From contig NZ_BBQH01000010.1 of assembly GCF_018397995.1 (NCBI RefSeq), forward strand, positions 105,656 to 169,655: a stretch of 64,000 nucleotides of DNA, given 5' to 3'. A model generated the notes under the pieces. The model ran no database searches. It was not told the origin of the DNA and saw only the letters and a list, made by a program, of their open reading frames with translations. Shown piece by piece: positions 29,763 to 38,264 of the stretch; the first letter of the stretch is position 1, and every line of letters starts with the position of its first letter. Source of the stretch: Rhizomonospora bruguierae. GTDB taxonomy: Bacteria > Actinomycetota > Actinomycetes > Mycobacteriales > Micromonosporaceae. The translations under genes and the position numbers were made by a program.

Positions 29763-30461
29763 TCAGAGTACGTCGAGCGGGCGGCTCCGCGCGTGCCGGC
29801 GCCCGTGCAGTCCGGCGAGGTCGGCGGCGGTCAGCCCGGCGAGGGACTCCCGGACGGTGACGCCGGCGGTGTCGGTCAGCGGCGCGTCGCACGGGACGGC
29901 GAGGACCACCGCTCCGGCGGCCCGCGCGCTGGTCAGGCCGGTCGGCGAGTCCTCGATGGCCAGGCAGTCCCCGATCGGCACGTCGAGGCGGGCGGCGGCG
30001 GTGAGGTACGGCTCCGGGTCGGGCTTGGTGCGGGCGACCTCGTCGCCGACGACGAGCGCGTCGAAGTTGGCCGGACCGAGGAACGGCAGGGCCAACTCGA
30101 CCAGGCGCCGGTTGGTGGAGGTCACCAGGGCGGTCGGCAGCCCGGCGGCGCGCACGTCCACCAGCAGGTCACGGGCGCCGGGGCGCCACTCCAGGTCAGT
30201 GGCGAACAGTTCGCCGACCCGGGCGTTCACCCAGGTGGCGCTCTGTGCGGCGTCGCGCCAGGGCTGGCCGAGATCGTCGTGCAGCAGGTGCATGGAGTCC
30301 GCCACGCTCATGCCGATCATCGCGACGCGCACCGCCGGCGACAGCCGGCCGCCGTACCGGTCGGCCAGTTCGGCCAGCGCGACCTCCCAGACCTTCTCGC
30401 TGTCGACCAGCGTGCCATCCATGTCGAACAGCACCGCGCGCAACGTCACGCCCCGCATCAT
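29763..30461 (-). CDS. HAD-superfamily hydrolase, phosphoglucomutase/phosphatase-like
   Basis: A 232-residue HAD enzyme. LFDMDGTLVDSE (about 11-22) is motif I with the nucleophile and acid/base Asp, LVTSTNRRLVE motif II, GDEVARTKPDPEPYL the motif III Lys, and AIEDSPTGLTSARAAG motif IV. The helical cap between residues 24 and 90 makes it subfamily I, like beta-phosphoglucomutases and sugar phosphatases; specificity is unknown. The ATG lies next to a second ATG and has no clear Shine-Dalgarno sequence. Confidence 0.88.
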   Translation of the reverse strand: MMRGVTLRAVLFDMDGTLVDSEKVWEVALAELADRYGGRLSPAVRVAMIGMSVADSMHLLHDDLGQPWRDAAQSATWVNARVGELFATDLEWRPGARDLLVDVRAAGLPTALVTSTNRRLVELALPFLGPANFDALVVGDEVARTKPDPEPYLTAAARLDVPIGDCLAIEDSPTGLTSARAAGAVVLAVPCDAPLTDTAGVTVRESLAGLTAADLAGLHGRRHARSRPLDVL

Positions 30462-30594
30462 GCCGGACCGCGCGCGGCGCGAGTGGCCTGGTCGCGCCGG
30501 GGGTGGCCGGCGTCACCCCGGCCGACCGGCGGCAACCCCGCGGGGCCACCCGCTATCGATCGCGGCCGCTTTGTGTTACCCGCCGGCACCCGAG

Positions 30595-31040
30595 TCGTTC
30601 TCCGCCGTCGCCCGCAACGCCATCTCCATGGCGCTGGTCATCGGCACCGCGCTGCTGGCCGGCTTCTCCCCGCACGCCGACCCGGTGCACTGGCTGAACG
30701 CCCTGGGCCTGCTTCTGCTGTTCATGGTGGCGATCTCCTGGGTGGCCGTCTGCCTCGGGCTGCTGGCCCGCAGCGCCGAAGGCGCCAGCGGCTTCACCTT
30801 CGCGATCTGTTCCTGCCGTGCCTCAGCAGCGCGTTCGTTCCCACCGAGACGATGCCGGCCGCCATCCGCGCCTTCGCCACCCACCAACCGATCACGCCGG
30901 TGACGGAGACGGTACGCGGGCTGCTGATGGGTACGCCGATCGGCTCGAACGGCTGGATCGCGGTGACCTGGCTGGTGGGGCTTCTGGTCGCCGCCTACGT
31001 CGCCGCCACCGTCCTGTTCCGGCGCCGCACCGCCCACTGA
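30595..31040 (+). pseudogene. ABC-2 type permease remnant, truncated and frameshifted
   Basis: The C-terminal half of a drug-exporter type ABC-2 permease. One frame reads ARNAISMALVIGTALLAGF to GASGFTFAI; after 30807 the reading moves one frame to FLPCLSSAFVPTETMPAAIR, HQPITPVTETVRGLLMGTPI and a last membrane helix, stopping at 31038. Restoring one missing base at about 30808 (ATC.TG to ATC ATG) rejoins them. The N-terminal half and a start codon are absent and no ATPase partner is adjacent. A sequencing slip could explain the frameshift but not the truncation. Confidence 0.85.
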
Positions 31041-31056
31041 GGAAACCGCGCTTCCC

Positions 31057-31093
31057 CACCCCGATCGGCGGCCCTCGGTCGCCGATCGGGGTG
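31057..31093. terminator. Strong bidirectional terminator between two pseudogenes
   Basis: CACCCCGATCGGCG (31057-31070) pairs perfectly with CGCCGATCGGGGTG (31080-31093) around a nine-base loop, between the convergent ABC-2 remnant and the kinase-like gene. Confidence 0.85.
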
Positions 31094-31106
31094 CCGGGAC
31101 TCCCGG

Positions 31107-32016
31107 CTACGGCAGGCGGGGCATGAGCAGTTCCGCTACGTCCAGGGCGCGGCCGCCGGGGGTACCGCCCTGCGCCGTCCACACTTCGGACAGCACTCCC
31201 ATGACGAATCCCCACGCCACCACCCGCTCGACCGGTAACCCGAAGCCCTCGGCCAACTGCTCGATCCGCCGGGGTACCAGCGCCAGCAGGTTGTCCTCCC
31301 GGCGCCACGGCCACGGGTTGTGGAGCATCGCGCCGCAGTCGTACCCCTGGTCCCCGATGGCGCCGTGCGGGCCGATGGCCAACCACGGCTCCCGCTCCGC
31401 CCGCAGGACGTTGTCGTGGTGCAGGTCGCCGTGCAGCACCACCACGGCCCCGGGCGTACTCGCGCACAACTCGTCGAACAGCCCAGCCGCCCGCTCGACC
31501 AGGCGCCGGGGCAGCGGGGTCGTCGCCCGGGAACCGCCGCAGGTGCTCGGTGAACGCCGCGCCCGCCCGCCGCAGGTGCGGCAGCTTGCACCCCTCGGGC
31601 GGTGGCCGGTGCAGCCGCCGGCCGACCCCGATCAGCGCCGCCATCGCCGCCTCGTCGTCCTCCGGGACCAGCGCCGCCGCCATCGTCCCCGGCACGGCCC
31701 GTTCCACCAGCAGGGCACCGCGGTCCGCGTCCTCCGCCAGCAGTCGTACCGCCCCGCGCCCGTCGAACGCGCGCAATGCCGCCGCCTCATCCGCCAGGTG
31801 CCCCGCCGGCACGCCCAGTTTCAGGACCGCCAGGCTCCCGTCCGCCCGGGTCGCCGGCACCACCCGGTTGAAGCTGAGGTGGTAAGGCTCACCGAGGGTG
31901 AGGTTCCAGTCGCGGGCGACCTCGCCCAGCAGCGCGGGAAGCCGCTCCAGCCACCGGCGCCCCGCCTCGCCCCAGTTCTCCACGACGTTGCGCCGAAGCG
32001 CCGGCGGGACCGACAC
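31107..32016 (-). pseudogene. Frameshifted APH(6)-like aminoglycoside kinase
   Basis: Two frames together give a streptomycin-6-kinase-like protein. The first, from GTG at 32016, runs WNLTLGEPYHLSFNRVVPAT, ALLVERAVPGTMAA to EHLRRFPGDDP; the second continues PRRLVERAAGLFDEL, VVVLHGDLHHDNVL (catalytic loop) and MLHNPWPWR. The break lies at the GGGG run 31516-31519 (one extra base on the coding strand). WLAIGPHG stands where the family has IDPKG, so the metal-binding Asp appears lost, supporting decay rather than a sequencing error. An N-terminal start codon and most motifs remain. Confidence 0.8.
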
Positions 32017-32022
32017 ACGTCA

Positions 32023-32451
32023 TCAGGCGACAAAGATGCAGAACGGGTGGCCGGCGGGGTCGGCGTACACGCGCAACGGCTCCTCCGGGTCGTCGAACCG
32101 GTCGAACAGCAGACGCGCACCGAGCCCCAGGGCGCGTTCGTGCTGTACCAGCAGCTCATCCGCCGACGGCACCGTCATGTCCAGGTGCATCTGCTGCGGC
32201 ACCCGGTCCTCCGGCCACGTTGTCGGCGCCAACTGCTCCACCTGCTGAAAGGCCAGCTTCGGGGCGCCCTCCGGCGCGCGCAACACCAGCCAGTCCCGCC
32301 CGCGCTCGTCGTCCCGGCCGGGCCCGGACGGCTCGTCACCGGGCCGGTACGCCAAGCCCAACAGCCGCCGGTAGAACTCCGCCAACGCCCTGGCATCCGT
32401 GCAATCGAGCACCACCTGCCGTAGGTGAGGCACACTCTCGCGTTCGACCAC
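32023..32451 (-). CDS. VOC-family (glyoxalase/bleomycin-resistance fold) protein
   Basis: A 142-residue protein of paired beta-alpha-beta-beta-beta modules: RQVVLDCTDARALAEFYRRL at the start of the first, HLDMTV and VYADPAGHPFCIFV in the second. Actinobacterial relatives are mostly unassigned; metal-dependent lyase, dioxygenase or resistance roles are all possible. GTG at 32451 has GGAGG eight bases upstream; a GTG three codons earlier would sit too close to it. It ends seven bases before the kinase pseudogene, so the two were probably one operon. Confidence 0.8.
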   Translation of the reverse strand: MVERESVPHLRQVVLDCTDARALAEFYRRLLGLAYRPGDEPSGPGRDDERGRDWLVLRAPEGAPKLAFQQVEQLAPTTWPEDRVPQQMHLDMTVPSADELLVQHERALGLGARLLFDRFDDPEEPLRVYADPAGHPFCIFVA

Positions 32452-32748
32452 GGTGACCACCTCCGAGCGGATTCTGCCCCTCGGCTACGACAAATCCAGC
32501 CCCACCGGTCATCGCCCTCCTGCCAGCCCTGCATCTGAACCTGGCCGTGGACCACCGGTGCTGGCGGCACCGTCAAGGTAACCGGTGGTCATCGCAGCCC
32601 ACCGGGCTCGCTGCCGCTATCAGTGCCTCCACGGCTACCCGCTTGGGCAGGTGCGCCGAGGCGGGCACAGCGCGGCACATCGTGGTTACGCCGGCCCGGC
32701 GGCGCGGGCCTCTGGGCCTTGCGCCGCAGGTCACGGCGGGTGTGGCGG
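32452..32748. other. 297-base intergenic region between VOC gene and metH end
   Basis: No open frame here looks like a gene. GACCACCGGT (32550-32559) and ACCGGTGGTC (32581-32590) form perfect 10-bp inverted arms 21 bases apart, and ACCGGTCATCGC near 32504 resembles the right arm with its flank. This may be an operator or hairpin serving the VOC gene or ending metH transcription. Confidence 0.4.
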
Positions 32749-35700
32749 CTACTTGGCGTTGAAGTAGTTCGCGTCCGGGTGGTGGACGACGATCGCGTCC
32801 GTCGCCTGCTCCGGGACCAACTGGTGCTCCTCGGTCAACTCCACGCCGATGCGCTCCCCGCCGAGCAGGTCCATCACCTTGGCGCGGTCCTCCAGATCCG
32901 GGCAGGCGGGGTAGCCGAACGCGTACCGGCAGCCGCGGTAGTCGTTGCGGAGCAGGCCGGCCGCGTCGGCCGGGTCGTCGTCGGCGACGGTGCCGCCGCC
33001 CGGGAGCGCCAGTTCGGAGCGGATGCGCTGGTGCCAGTACTCGGCCAGGGCCTCGGTGAGCTGGACGGAGAGCCCGTGCACCTCCAGGTAGTCCCGGTAT
33101 GCGTTCTGGGCGAACAGCTTCGCGGTGTACTCGCTGATCGGCTGCCCGATGGTGACGAGTTGCAGGGCGACCACGTCCAGTTCGCCGTCCTGCCCCTGCC
33201 CCGGGCGGAAGAAGTCGGCCAGGCACAGCCGGCGCTCCTGCCGTTGCCGCGGGAACGTGAACCGGGCGCGCTCGGCGTGCCCGTTCTCGTCGAGCACCAC
33301 GAGGGTGTTGCCCTCGGAGTAGGCCGGGAAGTAGCCGTAGACCACGGCGGCCTCGAGTACCTTGTCGGCGGTCAGGCGGTCCAGCCAGGAGCGCAGGCGC
33401 GGGCGGCCCTCGGTCTCGACCAGTTCCTCGTACGTCGGTCCGCTGCCGCCGCGGGCGCCGCGTAGGCCCCACTGGCCGAGGAACGTGGCGCGCTCGTCGA
33501 GGACTGCCGCGTAGTCCGCGAGCGGGATGCCCTTGACCACGCGGGTGCCGAAGAACGGCGGGCGCGGGACGGCCACGTCGGCGGCCACGTCGGAGCGGAC
33601 CGAGGCGTCCGTCAGCTCGGGCAGCGCCTCCGAGACGCGGGCCCGGGTGCGGGCGCGGCGCTCCCGGCGGGCGGCGAGGGCGGCCTCGCGATCCGCGTCG
33701 ACCACGACGCCACCGCCGCGCTTGGCGGCCATCACGCGGTCCATCAGGGACAGTCCCTCGAACGCGTCGCGGGCGTAGTGGACCTGGCCGGTGAACATGG
33801 ACCGCAGGTCGTCCTCGACGTAGGCGCGGGTGAGCGCGGCACCGCCGAGCAGGACGGGCCAGCGGTCGGCGACCCCGCGGGCGGCCATCTCCTGGAGGTT
33901 CTCCTTCATGATGACCGTGCTCTTGACCAGCAGGCCGGACATGCCGATGGCGTCGGCGGCGTGCTGCTCGGCGGCGTCCAGGATGGCGTTGATGGGCTGC
34001 TTGATGCCGAGGTTGACCACCTCGTAGCCGTTGTTGGACAGGATGATGTCGACCAGGTTCTTGCCGATGTCGTGCACGTCGCCCTTGACTGTGGCGAGCA
34101 CGATGCGCCCCTTCCCGGCGCCGTCGGTCTTCTCCATGTGCGGCTCCAGGTAGGCCACCGCGGTCTTCATCACCTCGGCGGACTGGAGCACGAACGGCAG
34201 CTGCATCTGGCCCGAGCCGAACAGCTCGCCGACGGTCTTCATCCCGTCCAGCAGGATGTCGTTGATGATGGCCAGGGCGGTGACGCCGCCGGCCAGGGCC
34301 TCGTCGAGGTCGGCCTCCAGGCCGTTGCGCTCGCCGTCGATGATGCGGCGCTTGAGCCGCTCGGTCAGCGGCAGCGCCGCCAACTCCTCGGCGCGGCTGG
34401 CGCGGGCGGACGCCGCGTCCACGCCCTCGAACAGGTCGATGAACCGCTGGAGCGGGTCGTAGCCCTCGCGCCGCCGGTCGTAGACCAGGTCCAGGGCGAT
34501 CTGGCGCTGCTGCTCCGGGATCCGGCTCATCGGCAGGATCTTGCTGGCGTGGACGATGGCGCTGGTCAGGCCGGCCTGCTGGCACTCGTGCAGGAACACC
34601 GAGTTGAGCACCTGGCGGGCGGCGGCGTTGAGGCCGAACGAGACGTTCGAGACGCCCAGGGTGAAGTTCACGTCCGGGTACCGGCGGGTGATCTCGCGGA
34701 TCGCCTCGATCGTCTCGATGGCGTCGCGGCGGGTCTCCTCCTGGCCGGTGGAGATCGGGAAGGTCAGGCAGTCGATCAGGATGTCGGACGGGGCCAGGCC
34801 CCACCGGCCGGTCAGGTCCTCGATCAGCCGGGACGCCACCCGCACCTTCCACTCGGCGGTGCGGGCCTGCCCCTCCTCGTCGATGGTCAGCGCCACCACG
34901 CCGGCGCCGTGCTCCTTGATGATCGGCATGACCCGGGCGTACCGGGAGCCGGGGCCGTCGCCGTCCTCGTAGTTCACCGAGTTGATGACGCAGCGGCCGC
35001 CGAGCATCTCCAGGCCCGCCTCGATCACCTGCGGCTCGGTGGAGTCCAGCATGATGGGCAGGGTGGACGCGGTGGCGAAGCGCCCCGCGGCCGCGCGCAT
35101 GTCGGCGGCGCCGTCCCGGCCAACGTAGTCCACGCAGAGGTCGAGCAGGTGCGAACCGTCCCGGGCCTGGCCGCGGGCGATCTCCACGCAGGTCTGCCAG
35201 TCGCCGGCGAGCATCGCCTCGCGGAACGCCTTCGAGCCGTTGGCGTTGGTCCGCTCCCCCACCATCAGGACGCCGGCCTCCTGGGCGAACGGCACCGAGT
35301 GGTAGATGGACGAGACGGCGCCCTCGCGGCGCGGCGCGCGGGCCGGCGCCACCGTGCCGTGCAGCCGCTCGACCACCAGGCGGACGTGCTCCGGGGTGCT
35401 GCCGCAGCAGCCGCCGACCAGGTTCACCCCGTACTCGGTGACGAAGCGCTCCAGCGCGTCCGCCATCTCGGCCGGGGTGAGCGGGTAGCGGGCGCCCTGC
35501 GAGGTGAGCTCGGGCAGGCCGGCGTTCGGCATCACGGACAGCCGGATGCGGGCGTTCTGCGCCAGGTAGCGCAGGTGCTCGGTCATCTCGGCCGGGCCGG
35601 TGGAGCAGTTCAAGCCGATCAGGTCGATGCCCAGCGGCTCCAGCGCGGTCAGCGCGGCACCGATCTCCGAGCCGAGCAGCATCGTGCCGGTGGTCTCCAC

Positions 35701-36279
35701 GGCCACCTGGGCGATCACCGGGACGGTGCGGCCGACCTCGCTCATCGCCCGCTTGGCGCCGACCACGGCCGCCTTGGTCTGCAACAGGTCCTGACAGGTC
35801 TCGATGATCAGCGCGTCCGAGCCGCCCGCGATCAGGCCGGCGGCGTTCTCCTGGTACGCGTCCCGCAGGGTGGCGTACTTCGCGTGGCCGAGGGTCGGCA
35901 GCTTGGTGCCCGGGCCGATCGAGCCGAGCACGAACCGGGGTCGGCCGGGCGTCGCGTGGGCGTCCGCGGACTCCCGGGCCAGGCGCGCGCCCGCCTCGGA
36001 CAGCTCCCGGATGCGGTGCGCGATGCCGTAGTCGCCCAGGTTGGGCAGATTGGCCCCGAAGGTGTTCGTCTCCACGCAGTCCGCGCCCGCGGCGAAGTAC
36101 GCGTCGTGCACCCCCTGGACGACGTCCGGGCGGGTCACGTTGAGCACCTCGTTGCAGCCCTCGTGACCCTCGAAGTCGCCGTCCACCGTCAGGTCCGGCG
36201 CCGCCTGGAGCATCGTGCCCATCGCACCGTCGGCGATCAGCACCCGCTCGCTCAGGACGCTCAGGAACGAATCACGCAC
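32749..36279 (-). CDS. metH: Cobalamin-dependent methionine synthase
   Basis: Transfers the methyl of 5-methyltetrahydrofolate to homocysteine through methylcobalamin. In order, the 1176 residues show the homocysteine/zinc domain (GADCVETNTFGAN, GLNCSTGP, VGGCCGSTPEH), the folate domain (VGERTNANGSK), the cap, the B12 domain with the axial His in KGDVHDIGKN, and the reactivation domain with RCRYAFGYPACPD-like residues near the end. GTG at 36279 lies six bases after TAGCCT, a leaderless pattern. The 163-base region to the divergent PAC2 gene shows no recognisable cobalamin riboswitch. Confidence 0.96.
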   Translation of the reverse strand: MRDSFLSVLSERVLIADGAMGTMLQAAPDLTVDGDFEGHEGCNEVLNVTRPDVVQGVHDAYFAAGADCVETNTFGANLPNLGDYGIAHRIRELSEAGARLARESADAHATPGRPRFVLGSIGPGTKLPTLGHAKYATLRDAYQENAAGLIAGGSDALIIETCQDLLQTKAAVVGAKRAMSEVGRTVPVIAQVAVETTGTMLLGSEIGAALTALEPLGIDLIGLNCSTGPAEMTEHLRYLAQNARIRLSVMPNAGLPELTSQGARYPLTPAEMADALERFVTEYGVNLVGGCCGSTPEHVRLVVERLHGTVAPARAPRREGAVSSIYHSVPFAQEAGVLMVGERTNANGSKAFREAMLAGDWQTCVEIARGQARDGSHLLDLCVDYVGRDGAADMRAAAGRFATASTLPIMLDSTEPQVIEAGLEMLGGRCVINSVNYEDGDGPGSRYARVMPIIKEHGAGVVALTIDEEGQARTAEWKVRVASRLIEDLTGRWGLAPSDILIDCLTFPISTGQEETRRDAIETIEAIREITRRYPDVNFTLGVSNVSFGLNAAARQVLNSVFLHECQQAGLTSAIVHASKILPMSRIPEQQRQIALDLVYDRRREGYDPLQRFIDLFEGVDAASARASRAEELAALPLTERLKRRIIDGERNGLEADLDEALAGGVTALAIINDILLDGMKTVGELFGSGQMQLPFVLQSAEVMKTAVAYLEPHMEKTDGAGKGRIVLATVKGDVHDIGKNLVDIILSNNGYEVVNLGIKQPINAILDAAEQHAADAIGMSGLLVKSTVIMKENLQEMAARGVADRWPVLLGGAALTRAYVEDDLRSMFTGQVHYARDAFEGLSLMDRVMAAKRGGGVVVDADREAALAARRERRARTRARVSEALPELTDASVRSDVAADVAVPRPPFFGTRVVKGIPLADYAAVLDERATFLGQWGLRGARGGSGPTYEELVETEGRPRLRSWLDRLTADKVLEAAVVYGYFPAYSEGNTLVVLDENGHAERARFTFPRQRQERRLCLADFFRPGQGQDGELDVVALQLVTIGQPISEYTAKLFAQNAYRDYLEVHGLSVQLTEALAEYWHQRIRSELALPGGGTVADDDPADAAGLLRNDYRGCRYAFGYPACPDLEDRAKVMDLLGGERIGVELTEEHQLVPEQATDAIVVHHPDANYFNAK

Positions 36280-36442
36280 CGTCCCAGGCTACTGTCTCGC
36301 GCGTCACGACTCACGCCCCGCACCCTCCCGCGGTCCCAGATGTGACCGCCGTCGCCCCTCCCGCCCCCCGGGGCGCGATCATCGCGACACCCCGACGGGC
36401 AGCCAGCGGGCCGGATGTGGCGGCGGCACGTAGGGTAGGAAC

Positions 36443-37312
36443 GTGACCGAGTTCGACGGCCTGCCCATCCTGCGCTCCCCCGTGGCGATCGCCGCCTTCG
36501 AGGGGTGGAACGACGCCGCGGACGCCTCGACCGCGGCCGTGGAGCACCTCGAACAGGTCTGGGACGCCCGGCCGGTGACCGAACTGGACCCGGAGGACTT
36601 CTACGACTTCCAGGTCAGCCGGCCGACCATCGCGATGGCCGACGGGGAGACCCGGCACATCGAATGGCCCACCACCCGGTTCCAGAAGGCCAGCCCGCCC
36701 GGCACCGAGCGGGACGTGGTGCTGATCCGCGGCATCGAGCCCAGCATGCGCTGGCGCACCTTCTGCGAGCAGATCCTGGAGATCTGCCACAGCCTGGAGA
36801 TCAACCGGGTGGTACTGCTCGGCGCGCTGCTCGCCGACGTCCCGTTCACCCGGCCGCTGCCGATCAGCGGCAGCGCCACCGACAAGGACGCCGCCGAGCG
36901 CTACCAGATCCTGCCGACCCGGTACGACGGCCCGACCGGCATCGTCGGCGTGCTGCACGAGGCGTGCGTGCGCGCCGAGTTGGACGCCGTCTCGTTCTGG
37001 GTGCACGTGCCCCACTACGCGAACAACCCGCCCTGCCCCAAGGCCACCCTCGCCCTGCTGCACCGGGTCGAGGAGCTGCTGGATCTGCCCGTCCCGACGG
37101 CGGATCTGGCGGAGGAGGCCGCCGAGTGGGAGCAGCGGGTGCGCACCGCCGCGGACCAGGACGCCGAGCTGGGCGAGTACGTCCGCGAGCTGGAGGAGCG
37201 GGTCGGCGACGCCGGCATCCAGCCGCTGACCGGCGACGAGATCGCCCAGGAGTTCGAGAAGTACCTGCGCCGCCGCGGCGGCTCCGCCGGCCCCACCGCC
37301 GGCTCCTGGTAA
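36443..37312 (+). CDS. PAC2-family protein
   Basis: A 289-residue member of the PAC2 family, named after a eukaryotic proteasome assembly chaperone. IAAFEGWNDAADASTAA, DPEDFYDFQVSRP, RDVVLIRGIEPSMRWR and LGALLADVPFTRP are family features; a Glu-rich coiled segment ends the protein. In actinobacteria the role is unknown; a link to the proteasome is suggested by family name and locus only. GTG at 36443 lies exactly six bases after TAGGGT, without a Shine-Dalgarno sequence. It is divergent from metH, as I recall from mycobacteria. Confidence 0.88.
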   Translation: MTEFDGLPILRSPVAIAAFEGWNDAADASTAAVEHLEQVWDARPVTELDPEDFYDFQVSRPTIAMADGETRHIEWPTTRFQKASPPGTERDVVLIRGIEPSMRWRTFCEQILEICHSLEINRVVLLGALLADVPFTRPLPISGSATDKDAAERYQILPTRYDGPTGIVGVLHEACVRAELDAVSFWVHVPHYANNPPCPKATLALLHRVEELLDLPVPTADLAEEAAEWEQRVRTAADQDAELGEYVRELEERVGDAGIQPLTGDEIAQEFEKYLRRRGGSAGPTAGSW

Positions 37313-37401
37313 CCCGCCCGCCCGTCCCAGCCCCAGCGCGCTGGATGCGCCGGCCGGGGTCGGGGCGTGTCGGGCAGCGCGGGGCACCGCTCGTACCGCA
37401 T

Positions 37402-37415
37402 CCTAGGAACCTAGG
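37402..37415. promoter_or_regulatory. CCTAGG-AA-CCTAGG palindrome before the GntR gene
   Basis: Two CCTAGG hexamers separated by AA (37402-37415) lie 14 bases before the GntR ATG and just upstream of its GGAGG. CCTAGG is itself palindromic and rare in such G+C-rich DNA. A GntR dimer binding here would block transcription or ribosome access, so autoregulation is likely but inferred. Confidence 0.6.
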
Positions 37416-37429
37416 GACGGAGGCGTGGC

Positions 37430-38221
37430 ATGACGATCAATCCCGGGGCGGCGGAGTTCCCCCACCGGCAGATCGCGGCGCAGCTGCGCGAGCGGATCCG
37501 CCGCGGCGAGTGGCAACCCGGCGAACGGCTGCCGTCGATCCCGGCGATCGCCGAGATGTTCGGCGTCGCCAAGCAGACCGTGCAGCGCACCGTCGACCAA
37601 CTGCGAGTCGAAGGGCTGCTGATCACCAAGCCGGGCTCCGGCACCTACGTGCGCGGCACACGGCGGCGGCTCAACCGGCTCTCCCGCGGCCGGTACGGCA
37701 CCTTCCGGGGGTACCACTCGGACCTCGCCGCCCGGTACCGCCAACACCTCATCGAGGTGACCCGCGACCCCGCCCCCGCCGAGGTGGCCGACGCCTTCGG
37801 GGTACCCGACGGGACGCCGCTGGTGGTGCGCCGGCACCTGGTGCGCACGGACGACGCGCCGGTGGAGGTCGGCGCCTCCTGGTTCCGCACCGCCGACGCC
37901 GACGGCACCTCCCTGGCCCGCATGGAGGCGTTCGGGCGCCCGCTCTACCAGGAGGCGGAGGAGGTCATCGGCCGCCGGTACGCCAGCGCGACCGACCAGA
38001 TCACCGCCCGGCAGCCGTCCCGGGAGGAGGCGGAACTGCTCCAGATCCGGCCGGACACGCCGGTACTGCACCTGCTGCACGTGGCCTACGATCCGGCGAA
38101 CAAGCCGATCGAGGTCTCCCAGGCGACCTGGCCCGGGCCGCAGACGACGCTGACCGAGGAGTACAAGATCCCCGCGCCGGCACCCGAGCCGGACCTGGAC
38201 CCGGGGCTGGCGCTGGGCTGA
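37430..38221 (+). CDS. GntR-family regulator with UTRA domain
   Basis: A 263-residue repressor-type protein. The N-terminal winged helix has IAAQLRERIRRGEWQPGERL and LITKPGSGTYVRG, typical of GntR; the C-terminal UTRA ligand-binding domain (about 90-240) shows FGVPDGTPLVVRRHL and a closing LLHVAYDPANKPIEVSQATW. The subfamily is HutC/UTRA, whose ligands are often sugars or small metabolites. The ATG has GGAGG six bases upstream. A CCTAGG palindrome just before suggests it controls itself. Confidence 0.93.
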   Translation: MTINPGAAEFPHRQIAAQLRERIRRGEWQPGERLPSIPAIAEMFGVAKQTVQRTVDQLRVEGLLITKPGSGTYVRGTRRRLNRLSRGRYGTFRGYHSDLAARYRQHLIEVTRDPAPAEVADAFGVPDGTPLVVRRHLVRTDDAPVEVGASWFRTADADGTSLARMEAFGRPLYQEAEEVIGRRYASATDQITARQPSREEAELLQIRPDTPVLHLLHVAYDPANKPIEVSQATWPGPQTTLTEEYKIPAPAPEPDLDPGLALG

Positions 38222-38264
38222 GAAGGTACCCGCCGGGTCCGGCCGCGACAGCGCGGGCCCGGGG

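Noticed and set aside
32573-34852. A minus-strand frame of 759 codons within metH
   Set aside because: It overlaps metH in another phase and has low-complexity Arg/Gly/Pro composition; metH motifs are intact in the true frame.
36280-36442. Cobalamin riboswitch before metH
   Set aside because: The region is only 163 bases, shows no B12-box-like GCCACTG, and the predicted leaderless start leaves no room for an aptamer.
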